The position numbers and the translations under genes were made by a program. The notes below the pieces were generated by a model. That model was not told the DNA's origin, searched no databases, and saw nothing but the letters and a program-made list of their open reading frames with translations. Below are positions 25,835 to 34,477 of a DNA stretch of 64,000 nucleotides, piece after piece. How positions within the stretch are numbered: the first letter of the stretch is position 1; each line of letters begins with the position of its first letter. Source of the DNA: Polyangiaceae bacterium (GTDB taxonomy: Bacteria > Myxococcota_A > Polyangia > Polyangiales > Polyangiaceae); NCBI GenBank assembly GCA_025936115.1, contig JAICTZ010000003.1, positions 62,001 to 126,000 on the forward strand, read 5' to 3'.

Positions 25835-26644
25835 ATGTTCGACTGGTGGCGGCGGCTGAGCCGCAACGCGGTCATCGCGGCGCCGTTCCCCACGGAATTT
25901 CACGAGGCTCTCCTGCGTGGCCTTCCGTGCGCGCGGCTATTGAACCCTGGGGAGCTCGACAAGCTCGAGACGTTGGTGCGCATCTTCAATGTCGAGAAGC
26001 ACTTCGAAGGCGCCGGTGGGCTCGTGCTGACGGACGAGATGCGCGTCGTGATTGCGGCGCGCGCCTGTCTCTTGGTGCTGCATCGGGTCGAACTCGACGC
26101 GCCGCTCTACGCGGATCTGGACACCGTCATCGTCTATCCCTCCACGTACCGGGCGCGCGCGGAACGTCGCGAAGGTTACGTGGTGATCGAGGGGGACGAG
26201 GCACGGCTCGGTGAGTCGTGGACGCGGGGCGTGGTCGTGCTCGCGTGGGATGCCGTCGAGGCCGGCGCCGCGAATCCGAACGACGGGCACGACGTGGTGC
26301 TCCACGAGTTCGCCCACCAGCTCGACGCCGAGGACGGCGCGATGGACGGCACGCCCCAGCTCGACGATCTGGAGCGCTATTCGGTGTGGGCCAAAGTCGC
26401 GAGCGCCGAGTACGCCGCCTTGCTCGATGACGTGGAGCACCATCGCAAGACGAGCATCGACACCTATGGTGCGACGAACGCTGCGGAATTTTTCGCCGTG
26501 CTGGTCGAGCAATTCTTCGAGCGGCCTCGCGCGCTCGAGCGCCGTCATCCCGAGCTTTACGCCGAGCTCAGTCGATTTTTTCGCTTCGACCCAGCCGAGC
26601 GGGCTCGCGCCCGCATTCGCGCGGCAGGGGAACGATTTTCGTGA
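25835..26644 (+). CDS. M90 family zinc metallopeptidase (MtfA-like)
   Basis: A 269-residue cytoplasmic protein with the zinc-binding motif H157-E158-F-A-H161 (HEFAHQLD). The downstream NAAEFFAVLVEQFFERP segment carries the further metal ligand Glu, as in MtfA. E. coli MtfA affects glucose PTS control by binding Mlc and has aminopeptidase activity. Here it lies within a sugar-degradation locus but may be unrelated to it. The start MFDWWRRLS at 25835 fits MtfA; an upstream in-frame start at 25796 lies within the hairpin region. Confidence 0.87.
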   Translation: MFDWWRRLSRNAVIAAPFPTEFHEALLRGLPCARLLNPGELDKLETLVRIFNVEKHFEGAGGLVLTDEMRVVIAARACLLVLHRVELDAPLYADLDTVIVYPSTYRARAERREGYVVIEGDEARLGESWTRGVVVLAWDAVEAGAANPNDGHDVVLHEFAHQLDAEDGAMDGTPQLDDLERYSVWAKVASAEYAALLDDVEHHRKTSIDTYGATNAAEFFAVLVEQFFERPRALERRHPELYAELSRFFRFDPAERARARIRAAGERFS

Positions 26645-26665
26645 ACGCGCCGTCTTGCGACGACA

Positions 26666-28618
26666 GTGAGAGGTGTGAGCACCCGCGGAAACCTGGTCGA
26701 TTCGCCGCCGCCGAACCGCCATGCCCAGCGAAACGGCGGCTCGAAGCGCACGAGCCGTCGGCTACTCGCAGCGGGTGTCGCAGCGCTCGTCACGCTGTGG
26801 GCTCACGCCTCGCTCGCTGACAATCCCATCATCCAAACCAAGTACACCGCGGATCCTGCGCCCCTCGTTTACGAAGACACGGTGTACCTCTACACGAGCC
26901 ACGACGAGGACAATGCGGTTGGCTTCACGATGTACAACTGGATGCTCTACACGTCGAGCGACCTCGTGAACTGGACCGATCACGGCATGATCGGCGGCGT
27001 GAAAGATCCCTACAAGACGTTCAAATGGTCCGACGGTGTCAACGCCTGGGCGCCGCAGGTCATCGCGCGGAACGGCAAGTTCTACTTGTACGCACCATTC
27101 CCGAAGGGCGGGCACATGGTCATTGGCGTCGCAGTTGCAGACCAGCCCACCGGGCCCTTCGTGGACGCGCTGGGGCAGCCGCTCATCGATAATCCGAATT
27201 CAAGCAACGACATCGATCCGACCGTGTTCGTGACCGACGACGGTCAAGGCTACCTTTACTGGGGTCACCAGCCGTCGGTTTTCTACGTCAAACTGAACCA
27301 GGACATGATCTCCTATTCAGGGAGCATCGTGCAGGTGACGCGCCCTCAGACTTACGAGGAGGGTCCCTGGTTCTTTCAGCGAAATGGCCAGTATTATCTC
27401 GCCTTCGCCTCCACGTGCTGCCCAGAGGGGATTGGCTACGCACGAAGCAGCAGCGCGACCGGGCCGTGGACTTTCGCAGGCTCGATCATGGACGGCAACG
27501 CCAAGTCGTCGGGCAATCACCCGGGCATCATCGACTTCAAAGACGGTTCGTACGTCTTCGGCTTCGACTACGCGGTGCAGCTCGAGCGCGAAGGGAGCAA
27601 GCTTGGCGAGCGGCGCTCGGTCTGCGTCGAGAAGTTCGAATACGGCGCCGACGGCTCGATCCCGAAGCTGCCATTTTGGAGCGACACGGGCGCTCCGCAG
27701 CTCGGAACGCTCAATCCGTACGTGAAGACCGAGGCGGAGACCATCGCCTGGGCCTGGGACGTGAAGACCGAGACGTGCAGCGAAGGCGGCATGGACGTGA
27801 CCGACATCCAGAACGGCGACTACATCAAGGTGAAGGGCGTGGATTTCGGCACGGGCGCGCAGTCGCTCGACGTGCGAGCGGCGTCTGCGGGCAACGGCGG
27901 CAAGATCGAGGTCCACCTCGACACGCAAACGGGCAAGCTCGTCGGCACGTGCGCCGTTGCCGGAACGGGCGGCGCGCAAACCTGGGCGACCACCAGTTGC
28001 GCCATCGATGGTACCGCCAGCGTGCACGATCTTTTTCTCGTGTTCACGGGCGGAAGCGGCAGCCTGTTCAACTTCAATTGGTGGATGTTTCACGGGAGCT
28101 CCGGCGACGGCATGCCGGCTGGTGGTGCCGCGGGGATGGGTGGATCGCCCGCGACGGCAGGAGCCGCGGGAGCAGGCATCGCGGGCGGGACGGGCCGCGG
28201 CGGTGCCGGCGGCGGGGGCATCAGCGGCGTCAGCGGCGTCAGTGGATCACCGGCCGCGGGTGCACACAGCGACGGCGGGCGCACAGGCTTGGGCGGCAAT
28301 GCTCCGATGGTCGCCGGCGCCGGTGCCGCGGGTGCTAGTGCCGGCGCTCATGGTGGCGCACCGGGAGCGGAGGCGGGGGGGCAGCCCGGCGGCGCGCCAA
28401 GCGGGCAACTAGGCGGAGCGCCCGGCACCGGCGGCTCCGCGACGGGCGCAGCCGGTCTGCCGAATCAAACCACAGTCGAGCATCCGGGCGGTTGCGGGTG
28501 CAGCGTGCCGCGCGCAGACGCAGGGCGCAGCACTTCCCTGGGCGGCCTTGCGAGTCTGCTCGGTCTGCACATCGCGCGGCTCCGTTGGCGCCGCGCTCGC
28601 AAGCGCTCTCAGGCGTGA
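26666..28618 (+). CDS. GH43-CBM6 xylosidase/arabinofuranosidase with a MYXO-CTERM-like tail
   Basis: Predicted surface enzyme releasing xylose or arabinose from xylan. After a signal region (LLAAGVAALVTLWAHASLA) comes a five-bladed GH43 domain, about residues 53-345, with D63 in YTADPAP, NSSNDIDPTVFVTDDGQGYLYWG and the general acid E232 in EEGPWFF. A CBM6-like domain (about residues 350-475) begins YVKTEAETIAWAWDVKTE. A long Gly/Ala-rich linker then leads to GCGCSVPRADAG, a hydrophobic helix and an Arg-rich end (RLRWRRARKRSQA). That ending matches the MYXO-CTERM sorting signal of myxobacteria. The 5' end is loosely defined. Confidence 0.85.
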   Translation: MRGVSTRGNLVDSPPPNRHAQRNGGSKRTSRRLLAAGVAALVTLWAHASLADNPIIQTKYTADPAPLVYEDTVYLYTSHDEDNAVGFTMYNWMLYTSSDLVNWTDHGMIGGVKDPYKTFKWSDGVNAWAPQVIARNGKFYLYAPFPKGGHMVIGVAVADQPTGPFVDALGQPLIDNPNSSNDIDPTVFVTDDGQGYLYWGHQPSVFYVKLNQDMISYSGSIVQVTRPQTYEEGPWFFQRNGQYYLAFASTCCPEGIGYARSSSATGPWTFAGSIMDGNAKSSGNHPGIIDFKDGSYVFGFDYAVQLEREGSKLGERRSVCVEKFEYGADGSIPKLPFWSDTGAPQLGTLNPYVKTEAETIAWAWDVKTETCSEGGMDVTDIQNGDYIKVKGVDFGTGAQSLDVRAASAGNGGKIEVHLDTQTGKLVGTCAVAGTGGAQTWATTSCAIDGTASVHDLFLVFTGGSGSLFNFNWWMFHGSSGDGMPAGGAAGMGGSPATAGAAGAGIAGGTGRGGAGGGGISGVSGVSGSPAAGAHSDGGRTGLGGNAPMVAGAGAAGASAGAHGGAPGAEAGGQPGGAPSGQLGGAPGTGGSATGAAGLPNQTTVEHPGGCGCSVPRADAGRSTSLGGLASLLGLHIARLRWRRARKRSQA

Positions 28619-28622
28619 ACGT

Positions 28623-28662
28623 CAGCAGTTCTCGTCTCGAGACGGGCGCTGCTGAGCGCTTT
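28623..28662 (+). terminator. Candidate terminator after the GH43 gene
   Basis: CAGCAG (28623-28628) can pair with CTGCTG (28649-28654). Between them lies the palindrome CGTCTCGAGACG, and AGCGCTTTT follows. The structure starts five bases after the GH43 stop. The T-run is short, so strength is uncertain. Confidence 0.4.
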
Positions 28663-28709
28663 TGCAACGTTCTTCAATTAACAACACGTAGCGCCGAGAC
28701 AGTCTGGGT

Positions 28710-30470
28710 ATGAGCAATCCCCAGGTCCTGCATTCGCGCGTTCCGCAGAGCTCGAGAACGATGCTCACCTGCCGAGACGTTATTCTCCCGGTGGCATTAT
28801 TCATCCTCTCCGGAACGACTTTGACCGCGTGCGCAGGCGGGGACAGCGGAACGGGCAGCACGGAAACGGGCGGCGACGGGAGCGGAGCCAGCCCCGCGGG
28901 CGGACACGGTGGCAGCGGCAGCAGCGGCTCGGGAGGCCACTCAGGCACCAGCAGCGCTGGTACATCTGGAACCGGTACCGTAGCCTCAGGCGGAGGCGCC
29001 GGTACGGGCGCGATCGGAGCCGGTGGCGCTCGCGCGGGAACAGGCGGTGCGACGACGGCCGGCACGGCAGGCGGGCCCGGCGGGCGTAACGGTTCCGGTG
29101 GAAGCATGGCGAGAGGCGGCGCGCCCGCCATGGGCGGCACGGGCGGACGGGGCACGGCCGGCAGGGGCATGGGCGGCGCTTCGGGCAGCGGCGGCGTTTC
29201 GGGTAGCGGCGCTGCAGGCATGGCAGGAGGACCGCCCGGCAGCGGAACGTGTGGCGGTGGAACGGCGCAAGCGTCGGACATCACGATCAACGAGTCGAGC
29301 CTGCAGCAGGTGATCAGGGGCTTCGGCGTGTCCTCCGCTTGGGCGGGGACTTACGCCAATGCTTCGGATCCCGACTACCTCTGGTCCACCACCAAAGGTG
29401 CCGGACTGAGCTTGCTGCGCATTCGGTACGGCGACGGGCTCGCGATTGCTCAAGCCGCAGCCAAGGCTGGTGTCACGGTCTGGTTGACACCTTGGGGCAT
29501 GGGGAACAACGGTTCTCCAGGCGGCCCCTACACGACCACGCAGACCGACCCGAACGGCTGCAAGGGCAGCATGCCGGTACTGTCGGACCCCGCGGGTTGG
29601 GCGAAAACCCTCGCGAGTTACGTGCAGACCGCAAAGTCCCAGGGGGTGCCGCTCTACGCCGTCTCCGCCGAGAACGAGCCCGACAGTTGCGGTATCAACC
29701 AAACGACGTCGTACTCGGCCACGCAATTGGCCACCTGGATTGGCGGCTATTTGGGGCCCGCCATGGCGCCCCTCGGCGTGAAGGTGATGGGCCCGGAAAC
29801 GCAGAATGCGTGCGGGTTCAAGACCTACTTCTCCGCGATTCAAAGCGACGCTGCTGCCTGGAGCGCGGTGGACATCCTCGCGAGCCACGAATACGGCTGT
29901 GGCACGCTGCCCGCCGAAACGGCCGTCACGACCGCGAACAAGGAATACTGGGAGACGGAGGTCGACACCGGCAGCGCGAACGGCGACTCCGGGGGCGGCG
30001 GCATCGCGAGCGCGCTCCTCACCGCAACGACGATGCACAACGACCTCACCAAAGCCAACCTCAACGCGTGGCACTACTGGTGGCTGTATTGCAGCGGCAA
30101 CAGCGGCTGCCTCTACGACACCGGCAAGAAGGCGTGGGCCAAGCGCTTGTGGGTGATGGGCAACTTCTCGCGCTTCGTGCGACCTGGTTGGAAGCGCGTG
30201 GCCACCTCGGGAACGATGCCGTCCGGTGTGCTCGTGAGCGCCTACATCGATCCGACCAACAACTCGTTGTCGATCGTCGCCATCAACAGCAGCACCTCGG
30301 CGAGCAGCGTGTCGTTCTACATTTCCGGGAGCCCGCCGTGCTCGCTCACACCGTACGAGACCTCGGCGAGCAAGGACCTCGGCGCGGGCGCGAGCGTCAC
30401 CGTGGCGCAGGGCCGGATCACGGCAATGCTATCCGCCCAGAGCGTCACGACGTTCGTGGGAACGCCGTAG
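28710..30470 (+). CDS. GH30-family endo-xylanase-like lipoprotein
   Basis: Predicted to cut the xylan backbone. A lipoprotein signal (PVALFILSGTTLTAC) is followed by about 150 residues of Gly/Ser/Thr-rich linker, then a GH30 TIM barrel plus side beta-domain from about residue 190. GH30 features are IRGFGVSSAW near the domain start, the acid/base E323 in SAENEP, and the nucleophile E417 in YWETEVD. The end is the beta-domain ending VTTFVGTP. An ATG at 28761 gives a more usual signal-peptide length and may be the true start. Specificity (glucuronoxylan or arabinoxylan) is not certain. Confidence 0.83.
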   Translation: MSNPQVLHSRVPQSSRTMLTCRDVILPVALFILSGTTLTACAGGDSGTGSTETGGDGSGASPAGGHGGSGSSGSGGHSGTSSAGTSGTGTVASGGGAGTGAIGAGGARAGTGGATTAGTAGGPGGRNGSGGSMARGGAPAMGGTGGRGTAGRGMGGASGSGGVSGSGAAGMAGGPPGSGTCGGGTAQASDITINESSLQQVIRGFGVSSAWAGTYANASDPDYLWSTTKGAGLSLLRIRYGDGLAIAQAAAKAGVTVWLTPWGMGNNGSPGGPYTTTQTDPNGCKGSMPVLSDPAGWAKTLASYVQTAKSQGVPLYAVSAENEPDSCGINQTTSYSATQLATWIGGYLGPAMAPLGVKVMGPETQNACGFKTYFSAIQSDAAAWSAVDILASHEYGCGTLPAETAVTTANKEYWETEVDTGSANGDSGGGGIASALLTATTMHNDLTKANLNAWHYWWLYCSGNSGCLYDTGKKAWAKRLWVMGNFSRFVRPGWKRVATSGTMPSGVLVSAYIDPTNNSLSIVAINSSTSASSVSFYISGSPPCSLTPYETSASKDLGAGASVTVAQGRITAMLSAQSVTTFVGTP

Positions 30471-30618
30471 CACTTAGCGGACGGGCGCCGCGTCGAGCAT
30501 CGAGTGAGCGGACCCAAGATCGGCGCATTCACACACGACGACAGCGGTCCGCCAGCCAAGGCAGGCCGCGCCGGACGCACGAACGGACCCACGGCGCTAT
30601 GCGACGCAGGCGCGCTTC

Positions 30619-31344
30619 GTGATCGACGGCGGCGCGCCCCTGCTCGAGCTCTTGGCAGCGCGCCCCGGCGAACGCGTGCTCGACCTCGGCGCCGGCACGG
30701 GCACCCTCACGCGCGCCATCGCAGACGCGGGTGCGCACGTCGTCGGCATCGATGCCTCGCCCGCGATGCTCGCCGAAGCACGGCGCGCCCACCCGGAGCT
30801 CGATTTTCGCGTCGGGCGCGGCGAAGCGCTGGAGTTCGAGCGCGAGTTCGAGGCCGTCTTTTCGAACGCAACCCTGCATTGGATCCACGACGCGGGAGCA
30901 GTCGCGCGCGGTGTCCGGCGCGCGCTCGTGCCGGGCGGCCGCTTCGTCGCGGAGTTCGGCGGGCACGGCAACGTCGCGGCCGTGCTCGCCGCCGTCAATC
31001 ACGCGCTCGACGCACTCGCTCTCGACGGCGTACCGCACCCGTTCTCACCTTGGTATTTCCCGAGGCTCGGCGCGTACGCGAGTCTGCTCGAAGCGCACGG
31101 CTTCGACGTCGCGAGCGCATGGTCCTTCCCTCGCCCGAGCCCGATGCCCGACCGCGACGGCCAGAGCGGCATCGCCGCCTGGCTCGACGTCTTCGCGCGA
31201 GACCTCGTGCTGTCGCCACCCGACGAAACCCGCGGCCGCTTCACGACGCTCGTCGAGGAGCACGCGCGCCCCGCGCTCTTCCGCGACGGCACGTGGTGGA
31301 TCGACTACGTGCGGCTCCGCATCGTAGCGACCGTGCCGGATTGA
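30619..31344 (+). CDS. Class I SAM-dependent methyltransferase
   Basis: A Rossmann methyltransferase: motif I VLDLGAGTGTLT, motif II VVGIDASPAML, motif IV FSNATLHWIHD and post-motif RRALVPGGRFVAEFGG. It resembles Tam/ubiE-like small-molecule methyltransferases (HWxxD segment). The substrate is unknown. The GTG at 30619 is the only ordinary start in this frame, yet the frame stays open and looks coding upstream back to 30508 (DPRRYATQARF just before it, as in relatives), with no ATG, GTG or TTG. The annotated protein therefore probably lacks its natural first 15-20 residues, through a non-standard start or an upstream frameshift. Confidence 0.8.
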   Translation: MIDGGAPLLELLAARPGERVLDLGAGTGTLTRAIADAGAHVVGIDASPAMLAEARRAHPELDFRVGRGEALEFEREFEAVFSNATLHWIHDAGAVARGVRRALVPGGRFVAEFGGHGNVAAVLAAVNHALDALALDGVPHPFSPWYFPRLGAYASLLEAHGFDVASAWSFPRPSPMPDRDGQSGIAAWLDVFARDLVLSPPDETRGRFTTLVEEHARPALFRDGTWWIDYVRLRIVATVPD

Positions 31345-31448
31345 ACGGTTCACGCCGACGCCGCTGCGTCCGGTGCGGCCTTATGTGCAACTGAGGCAAC
31401 CTGCCACGCCCGGTCGTAGACACTGCTGCGGCTTGCCCTTCCAGAAGT

Positions 31449-31467
31449 GCAACAATTTCGCAACAAT
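31449..31467. repeat. Direct repeat GCAACAAT upstream of the Mla-type operon
   Basis: GCAACAAT occurs at 31449-31456 and 31460-31467, an 11-bp period close to one helical turn. It lies in the 228-bp gap before the permease gene and about 106 bases from its start. It may be a regulator-binding site; no promoter could be assigned with confidence. Confidence 0.35.
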
Positions 31468-31572
31468 AGGGGAGCACACCATCGAGCCCGTACGCGCGGA
31501 CGGAGGCACACAACTTGCGTGGCGGTGCGGCATGAAGCCGGCGCGCCGAGACGAGCGACGTGGCGCTCGCGA

Positions 31573-32778
31573 ATGACGCGGGCGGATGCGGACTCGCCCG
31601 GCCTCGATGCCCTGACTGTCTTCGGCGATCGCATCAGTCGCGTCGCTGGTTACCTGCCGGAATTCACGTGGACGGTGTCCGCGCTGCCGGAAGGCGTGCG
31701 CGTCGAGCTCGGTGGGCAAATCACGATCGAGGAGGCGCCCGCGCTCTGGAAGCGCGTGAGTGAGCTGCTCGAGCAGCTCGGTGGGCAAACGCGCGTGCAA
31801 ATCGACAATTCGCGCGTCGAGGTGATCGACGGGGCGTGCATGGCGCTCCTCGTGCACTTACGGAGCGAGCTCAAGGCACGTCGTGTCCATTGTGAATTCA
31901 CGGGCGGCTCACCCGCGGTGCGTCGCATCGTCGATCTCTACGGCGGCCGGCGCAGGCCCAAGAAAAGGCGTATTCGGCGCCCGAAGAACGCCGTCGAGCA
32001 GGTGGGGCAAGCGACGGTCGAAATGTTCGGGGAAACCGTGGCGATCCTCGACTTTCTCGGCCAGCTCGTGGTCGCGACGTGGAACGCTTTCCGTCACCCG
32101 AGCCGCATCAACATCCGAGATGCCGCGCTGACCATGGAGCGCGCGGGCGCCGACGCCGTGCCCATCGTCCTGCTCATCAATTTTTTGATCGGTTTCGTGA
32201 TGGCGTATCAGAGCGCGGTTCAATTGCACGCGTTCGGCGCCGACATCTATGTCGCCGATCTGGTGGGCGTATCGATGACACGCGAGCTCGGTCCGTTGAT
32301 GACGGCGATCATCGTGTGCGGTCGCACGGGCGCGGCCTTTGCCGCCGAGCTCGGCACCATGAAAGTGGCGGAAGAGGTGGACGCGCTGCGCACCCTCGGT
32401 TTCATGCCGCTGCAGCACCTGGTCATGCCGCGGATGCTGGGGCTCGTCTTGGTCGCGCCGTTCCTGACGCTGCTCGCTGACGCCATCGGCATCGCGGGCG
32501 GTCTCGTCGTGGCGGCCACGGTCTTGAATCTCTCGCCCTCCGCGTATTGGGTGGAGCTCACGAGCGCCGTGAAGGGGTGGGACGTATGGAGCGGAACGCT
32601 CAAGAGCATGGTCTTCGCCGCCGCGATCGGCATGATCGCCTGCCAGCAGGGCCTTGCGACCTCGGGCGGCGCGGAAGGCGTGGGCAGGCGCACGACTTCG
32701 GCGGTCGTCTCGATCCTGTTCACGCTGATCCTGCTCGACGCCGTTTTCACCCTCGTCTTCGGAGCACTCGGCCTATGA
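31573..32778 (+). CDS. MlaE-family lipid ABC permease with fused N-terminal STAS domain
   Basis: A 401-residue protein. Residues of about 20-115 form a STAS domain of the MlaB type (VRVELGGQITIEEAPALWKRV, VEVIDGACMALLVHLRSEL). About residues 140-400 are the MlaE permease with five or so membrane helices and the family signature VGVSMTRELGPLMTAIIVCGRTGAAFAAELGTMK. It would form the inner-membrane channel that moves phospholipid with the ATPase and MCE subunits. Fusing MlaB to MlaE puts the regulatory subunit in the same chain. The start at ATG 31573 (MTRADADSPG) is preferred to a 42-residue-longer frame. It overlaps the ATPase gene (ATGA). Confidence 0.88.
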   Translation: MTRADADSPGLDALTVFGDRISRVAGYLPEFTWTVSALPEGVRVELGGQITIEEAPALWKRVSELLEQLGGQTRVQIDNSRVEVIDGACMALLVHLRSELKARRVHCEFTGGSPAVRRIVDLYGGRRRPKKRRIRRPKNAVEQVGQATVEMFGETVAILDFLGQLVVATWNAFRHPSRINIRDAALTMERAGADAVPIVLLINFLIGFVMAYQSAVQLHAFGADIYVADLVGVSMTRELGPLMTAIIVCGRTGAAFAAELGTMKVAEEVDALRTLGFMPLQHLVMPRMLGLVLVAPFLTLLADAIGIAGGLVVAATVLNLSPSAYWVELTSAVKGWDVWSGTLKSMVFAAAIGMIACQQGLATSGGAEGVGRRTTSAVVSILFTLILLDAVFTLVFGALGL

Positions 32779-33515
32779 CGGACGCGCTCATTCGCGTCGA
32801 GGAGCTCACGCTCGGGTGGGGTAAGCACGTGCTCCTCTCCCACGTCACTTTCGAGGTGGAGCGCGGCGACGTGTTCGTGATCCTCGGCGGCAGCGGCTGC
32901 GGCAAATCGACGCTCTTGCGTCACCTGATCGGCCTGGAAGAGCCCATGGCGGGGACCATCTCGATCGGCTCGACGGGCGTACCGGAGCTCGAAGGCGCCG
33001 CGCCCGAGTTCGGCGTGATGTTTCAGTCGGGCGCCTTGTTCAGCTCGATGACCGTCGGAGAAAACGTGGGTTTTGCGCTGCAGGAGTGGACCGATCTACC
33101 GAGCGAAGCCATCAACGCCATCGTCAAGGCGAAGCTCGCGCTCGTCGGCCTCGAAGGCAGCGAGGACAAGCTGCCGGCCGAGCTCTCGGGCGGCATGAAG
33201 AAGCGCGCCGCGATCGCGCGCGCCATGGCCTTCGAGCCAAACCTCTTGTTCCTCGACGAGCCGTCGGCGGGCCTCGATCCGGTGAGCGCCGCCGAGCTCG
33301 ACGAGCTCATCATCGCATTGAATCGAGGGCTCGGCCTCACGGTCGTGATGGTGACACACGAACTCGAAAGCATCTTCAAGGTGGGGAAACACTGCATCAT
33401 GTTGGACAAAGAATCGAAGGGCATCATCGCAGCGGGCGATCCACGCGAGCTCAAAGAAACCTCGAAGGATCCCAAGGTCCATCAGTTCTTCCATCGTGAA
33501 GCGAGGGTGCGCTGA
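32775..33515 (+). CDS. MlaF-like ABC transporter ATPase
   Basis: A 246-residue ATPase: Walker A GGSGCGKST, signature LSGGMKKR, Walker B LLFLDEPSAGLD, switch His in VMVTHELES. The GFALQEWTDLP segment after the Q-loop is typical of MlaF proteins. It powers the STAS-MlaE permease encoded upstream. The start is ATG 32775; in-frame codons before it belong to the permease gene. Its stop overlaps the next start (TGATG). Confidence 0.92.
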   Translation: MTDALIRVEELTLGWGKHVLLSHVTFEVERGDVFVILGGSGCGKSTLLRHLIGLEEPMAGTISIGSTGVPELEGAAPEFGVMFQSGALFSSMTVGENVGFALQEWTDLPSEAINAIVKAKLALVGLEGSEDKLPAELSGGMKKRAAIARAMAFEPNLLFLDEPSAGLDPVSAAELDELIIALNRGLGLTVVMVTHELESIFKVGKHCIMLDKESKGIIAAGDPRELKETSKDPKVHQFFHREARVR

Positions 33516-34477
33516 TGGCCGTCGGAACCAATCGCTGGAAGCTCGGACTCTTCGTGCTGGTCGGACTCGGCTTGGCGCTCGCGGCCATCGTCGTGCTCGG
33601 CGCGCGCCACTGGAACGATCGGACGGTCTCCTACTACTCGTTCTTCGACGAATCGGTGCAGGGACTCGACCTAGGATCGCCCGTGAAATATCGCGGCGTC
33701 ACGATTGGGCGCGTGGCCGCGATCGACGTCGCGCCCGACCATCGCCACGTGCAGGTCACGAGCGAGCTGTCGCTTGCGCAATTGGACCACGCCGGCTTGC
33801 ACGGCAAAGGTCGGGGCAAAGACGCCCTTGCCATGCAGCCGAAGCTGCGGGTGCAGCTCTCGCAGACCGGCATCACCGGCGTGAAATTCATCTTGCTCGA
33901 TTTCTTCGAGACCCCGGGCCCGCCCGAGCCGCCGCTCTCGTTCAAGACGCCGCCGAACACGATCCTGACCACGCCGTCCACCATGAAGAACCTCGAGGAC
34001 TCCGTCACGCGCGCGGCCAGTCAGTTTCCCGACATCGCGACCGCGCTGCTCGGCACGGTGAGCAAGCTGAACGCGCTCATGGACAGCGTCGAAGAGCAGC
34101 GCTTGCCGGAGCGCACGGCGGGAACGCTCGGCGACGCGAGCTCCGCGATGAAAGAGCTCAACGCTCAGCTCGCGGCGCTACACGCTGGCGAGCTCGCCGC
34201 CCACGCGCAGCAGAGCTTGACCGAGCTCAATCAAACGCTCGCGAGCGCCAATCACATCTTGCAGCGTATGGACAGTGACCAAGGCCTGATGCGCAGCGCC
34301 GAACGTGCCGCAAACTCGGTCGACGAGGTCGCGCGCGGAGCGCAGACGGTCGGCCCCGAGCTCGACCTCACGCTGCGCGACGTGCGCGGCGCGGCGCGTT
34401 CGATCAAGCGCTTCGTCGATGCGCTCGAGCGCGATCCCGACATGCTGCTCAAGGGCAAGGCGGCGGCAAGCCGATGA
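33515..34477 (+). CDS. MlaD/MCE-domain lipid-binding protein
   Basis: A 320-residue protein anchored by one N-terminal helix (LGLFVLVGLGLALAAIVVLGA). The MCE domain follows (about residues 40-145), with FDESVQGLDLGSPVKYRGVTIG, the usual signature. The C-terminal half is helical with heptad-like Leu/Ala patterns (about residues 165-310), likely the coil that extends the hydrophobic tunnel, as in PqiB/YebT or Mce proteins. It should bridge lipid from the transporter across the periplasm. Its stop overlaps the auxiliary lipoprotein start. Confidence 0.9.
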   Translation: MAVGTNRWKLGLFVLVGLGLALAAIVVLGARHWNDRTVSYYSFFDESVQGLDLGSPVKYRGVTIGRVAAIDVAPDHRHVQVTSELSLAQLDHAGLHGKGRGKDALAMQPKLRVQLSQTGITGVKFILLDFFETPGPPEPPLSFKTPPNTILTTPSTMKNLEDSVTRAASQFPDIATALLGTVSKLNALMDSVEEQRLPERTAGTLGDASSAMKELNAQLAALHAGELAAHAQQSLTELNQTLASANHILQRMDSDQGLMRSAERAANSVDEVARGAQTVGPELDLTLRDVRGAARSIKRFVDALERDPDMLLKGKAAASR

